DNA of 64,000 bases from Methanoculleus sp. (GTDB lineage: Archaea > Halobacteriota > Methanomicrobia > Methanomicrobiales > Methanoculleaceae), in assembly GCF_030019085.1 (NCBI RefSeq), contig NZ_JASEFJ010000002.1:1-64000 (forward strand), given 5' to 3'. The notes below the pieces were generated by a model. It was not told the DNA's origin. It saw only the letters and a list, made by a program, of their open reading frames with translations, and did no database searches. Position numbers and translations under genes: made by a program. Each line of letters opens with the position of its first letter. Positions within the stretch are counted from its first letter, which is position 1. Below, in pieces: positions 62,298-64,000 of this stretch.

Positions 62298-62304
62298 CCC
62301 ACTC

Positions 62305-63387
62305 TCACTCCTGATAGAGCATCTTCACCAGGTCCCGCGCAGCCTCGCGCGTCAACCCCATATCCAGTATCGTAAACCGTTCCGGCCGGATCGTTCGTGC
62401 CGCAAGGAGAGCCTCGACGGCAGTCTCATCGTCGACCCCGATCTCCGCAGGGGTTGTCGGAGCGCCGATCTTTCGCAGCGAGTCGCGAATCCCTCTCCAG
62501 TCCCCACCGTGGAGGTACATTGTGATGATCGCACCAATACCACATTTCTCGCCATGGAGTCCTTTTCCCGGTGCGAGACGCTCCAGAGCGTGTGAGAACT
62601 TGTGCTCTCCGCCGCTTGCCGGTCTGGACGAACCTGCGATGCTCATGGCGACGCCGGAGGATACCAGGGCTTTCGTCACGATCCAGGCGCTCTCCTCGGT
62701 GTTCGGCTTGATGAGGTCTGCGTTCTTAAAGAGGATCTCGGCGGTCATCCTGGAGAGTGTCAGGGCATACTCTGATATGGTCTCGCCCCGGAGGCGGTGG
62801 GAGAGTTCCCAGTCGAGGATCGCGGTATAGTTTGCTATGATATCCGCACACCCCGATGCGAGCAACCGGTGTGGTGCCGATGCGATGACGGCGGTGTCGG
62901 CCACCACAGCGATGGGAGGTTCAGCGGCGAGCGAGACGTTACCCTCCGCGGTAGGAACCGATGCCCTTGACGAGGCTATCCCGTCATGCGACGCAGCGGT
63001 CGGGACGCTGATAAAGTGGCGGTCGGTGTTGTAGGATGCGATCTTTGCGGTGTCGATGATCCTTCCTCCACCGACACCGATTACGAATGCGACCTCTGCC
63101 GCCGCAGCCTCGGCCTTTCTTATCGTCTCGAGAGGTTCACCATCTATAGCGGTGAACGTCCTGACGTCATATGAAGCTGAAAGAAGAGACTCAACCCGCC
63201 TTCCGGCAACATCCCGCGTCCGGCCCCCCGATACGATGAGCACAGAGTCGCCGAGGGCAAGGTCTTCGCATACGGCCGGGATCTGCTCGATGACGCCATG
63301 ACCGATGATGACATCACGCGGGAGCTGCATCCATTTGGACTTGTCGAAGACCTTTGTTCTGAGTAGGTTTATGCGGTCTGCGCTCAT
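62305..63387 (-). CDS. egsA: Glycerol-1-phosphate dehydrogenase (archaeal lipid backbone)
   Basis: A 360-residue iron/zinc alcohol-dehydrogenase-like enzyme that reduces dihydroxyacetone phosphate to sn-glycerol 1-phosphate, the chirality-setting step of archaeal lipids. Motifs: GVGGGRIIDTAKIASY for nucleotide binding, PTAASHDGIASSRASV, and metal histidines in GEHKFSHALERL and GLHGEKCGIGAI. Start MSADRINLLRTKVFDKSKWM fits the family. Confidence 0.93.
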   Translation of the reverse strand: MSADRINLLRTKVFDKSKWMQLPRDVIIGHGVIEQIPAVCEDLALGDSVLIVSGGRTRDVAGRRVESLLSASYDVRTFTAIDGEPLETIRKAEAAAAEVAFVIGVGGGRIIDTAKIASYNTDRHFISVPTAASHDGIASSRASVPTAEGNVSLAAEPPIAVVADTAVIASAPHRLLASGCADIIANYTAILDWELSHRLRGETISEYALTLSRMTAEILFKNADLIKPNTEESAWIVTKALVSSGVAMSIAGSSRPASGGEHKFSHALERLAPGKGLHGEKCGIGAIITMYLHGGDWRGIRDSLRKIGAPTTPAEIGVDDETAVEALLAARTIRPERFTILDMGLTREAARDLVKMLYQE

Positions 63388-63398
63388 TTAGATCAACA

Positions 63399-64000
63399 AT
63401 GATTAGGGAGTTCCTCTACAAATATTACATTGATCCAATCCGTTATGGTGAAGCGTATACACTTGTCGATACGCTGACCTACGCCCTGATACTCGTTTTA
63501 GCGGTCTATCTTCTCTATCGGGGGCTCCGCCGCTACGGGATTGCTGTTGATGAAGAACTGGTGCTTGCGACCCTGCCCTACGTTGTCTTTGGGGGTCTCC
63601 TGAGGGTTGTTGAGGATACCGGGATGATCACTTCCGATCTCCGGTTTCTCCTGATCACGCCATTGATCTTCTTTGTAGTCGCTCTGATCGCAGGTATTTC
63701 TCTCTTTGGAGGGAAGATCGCGGAGAATGCCGGTCTTACCAGACGTTACAGCCGCGTCTATGCTGGTGTCGGGATCGTCGGGTGCCTCCTATCAGGCGCA
63801 ACGCTTCTCTGGTTTGGTCTCACCGAGACCACGATCGCGCTCGGCGTCCTCGCCGCCATCCTGGCCGTTGCAGCGGTCACCTCGGTTGCCCTCTGGGCGT
63901 TCCTGGCATACGTGCTGAAGTGGAGTTATGTCTCAAACATCCTCTACAAACTCCTGATCTTCGGGCATATGCTGGATGCGAGCGCAACAAGTTACGGGAT
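63399..64000 (+). CDS. DUF63 family membrane protein (partial, runs off the window)
   Basis: The frame from ATG 63399 stays open to the window end, giving 200 residues with about six membrane helices. It starts MIREFLYKYYIDPIRYGEAY and contains LPYVVFGGLLRVVEDTGMI, both characteristic of DUF63. The function of this archaeal family is unknown. The gene diverges from egsA with only 11 bases between start codons, so the promoters overlap or lie inside coding sequence. Confidence 0.85.
   Translation, partial: MIREFLYKYYIDPIRYGEAYTLVDTLTYALILVLAVYLLYRGLRRYGIAVDEELVLATLPYVVFGGLLRVVEDTGMITSDLRFLLITPLIFFVVALIAGISLFGGKIAENAGLTRRYSRVYAGVGIVGCLLSGATLLWFGLTETTIALGVLAAILAVAAVTSVALWAFLAYVLKWSYVSNILYKLLIFGHMLDASATSYG

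Overview
This 64 kb window is from the chromosome of a hydrogenotrophic methanogenic archaeon. Methyl-coenzyme M reductase (McrA), the membrane methyltransferase Mtr, a full MCR-activation operon and archaeal lipid, replication and translation genes (G1P dehydrogenase, PriS, GINS, aIF2-alpha, L44e, S27e) settle the domain and lifestyle. High GC, a group I GroEL/GroES pair and formate-dehydrogenase maturation genes point to the Methanomicrobiales (Methanoculleus-like). The genus is an inference from gene content and was not tested by alignment.

Layout. 1-6180: the 3' end of mcrA, then mtrE-D-C-B-A-F-(A/G)-H. The corrinoid domain of MtrA occurs twice, and the second copy is fused to the MtrG tail. 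6457-8947: a GTPase, an ABC ATPase and a DUF4213/DUF364 protein split by an in-frame TAG. 9182-10147: an EF-Tu-like protein without a P-loop. 10267-20726: BtuC-BtuD-BtuF followed by three exported proteins. These carry beta-propellers, four DUF4430 (transcobalamin beta-like) domains, and an alpha/alpha-barrel joined to a second BtuF domain. I read this as a surface corrinoid-capture system and the best candidate for an undescribed system here. 20739-25272: a TIM-barrel protein, an ECF transporter and a structured upstream region. 25273-30678: an HDAC-like deacetylase, a sulfur-transfer operon (regulator, LarE-like, cysteine desulfurase, FdhD), and divergent moaD plus an iron-sulfur protein. 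30751-39554: an RND exporter with a small partner, a TrmB regulator, a CotH/VTC/DUF4956 cluster and a serpin.

39793-48952: ribose-1,5-bisphosphate isomerase, then the MCR-activation operon (HAD protein, component A2, methanogenesis markers 3, 6, 5, 15, 17 and 7, and a CMD-family protein). 48977-53920: asparagine synthetase, a rhodanese lipoprotein, and GroEL/GroES with a divergent HTH gene. 54278-60542: a small Cys/His-rich protein, then a minus-strand information-processing block (Elp3, PriS, GINS, L44e, S27e, aIF2-alpha, Nop10, PAC2). 60546-64000: UPF0058, an ADP-ribosylglycohydrolase, UPF0179, EgsA and the start of a DUF63 membrane protein.

Several blocks serve one metabolism. Mcr and Mtr are the last two steps of methanogenesis. 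Mtr needs a corrinoid, which the Btu-type locus would supply. Mcr must be reductively activated by the A2/marker operon. FdhD and its sulfur donors would support the molybdenum or tungsten formate dehydrogenase that feeds electrons to the pathway. No tRNA, rRNA, CRISPR array or intact insertion sequence was seen.
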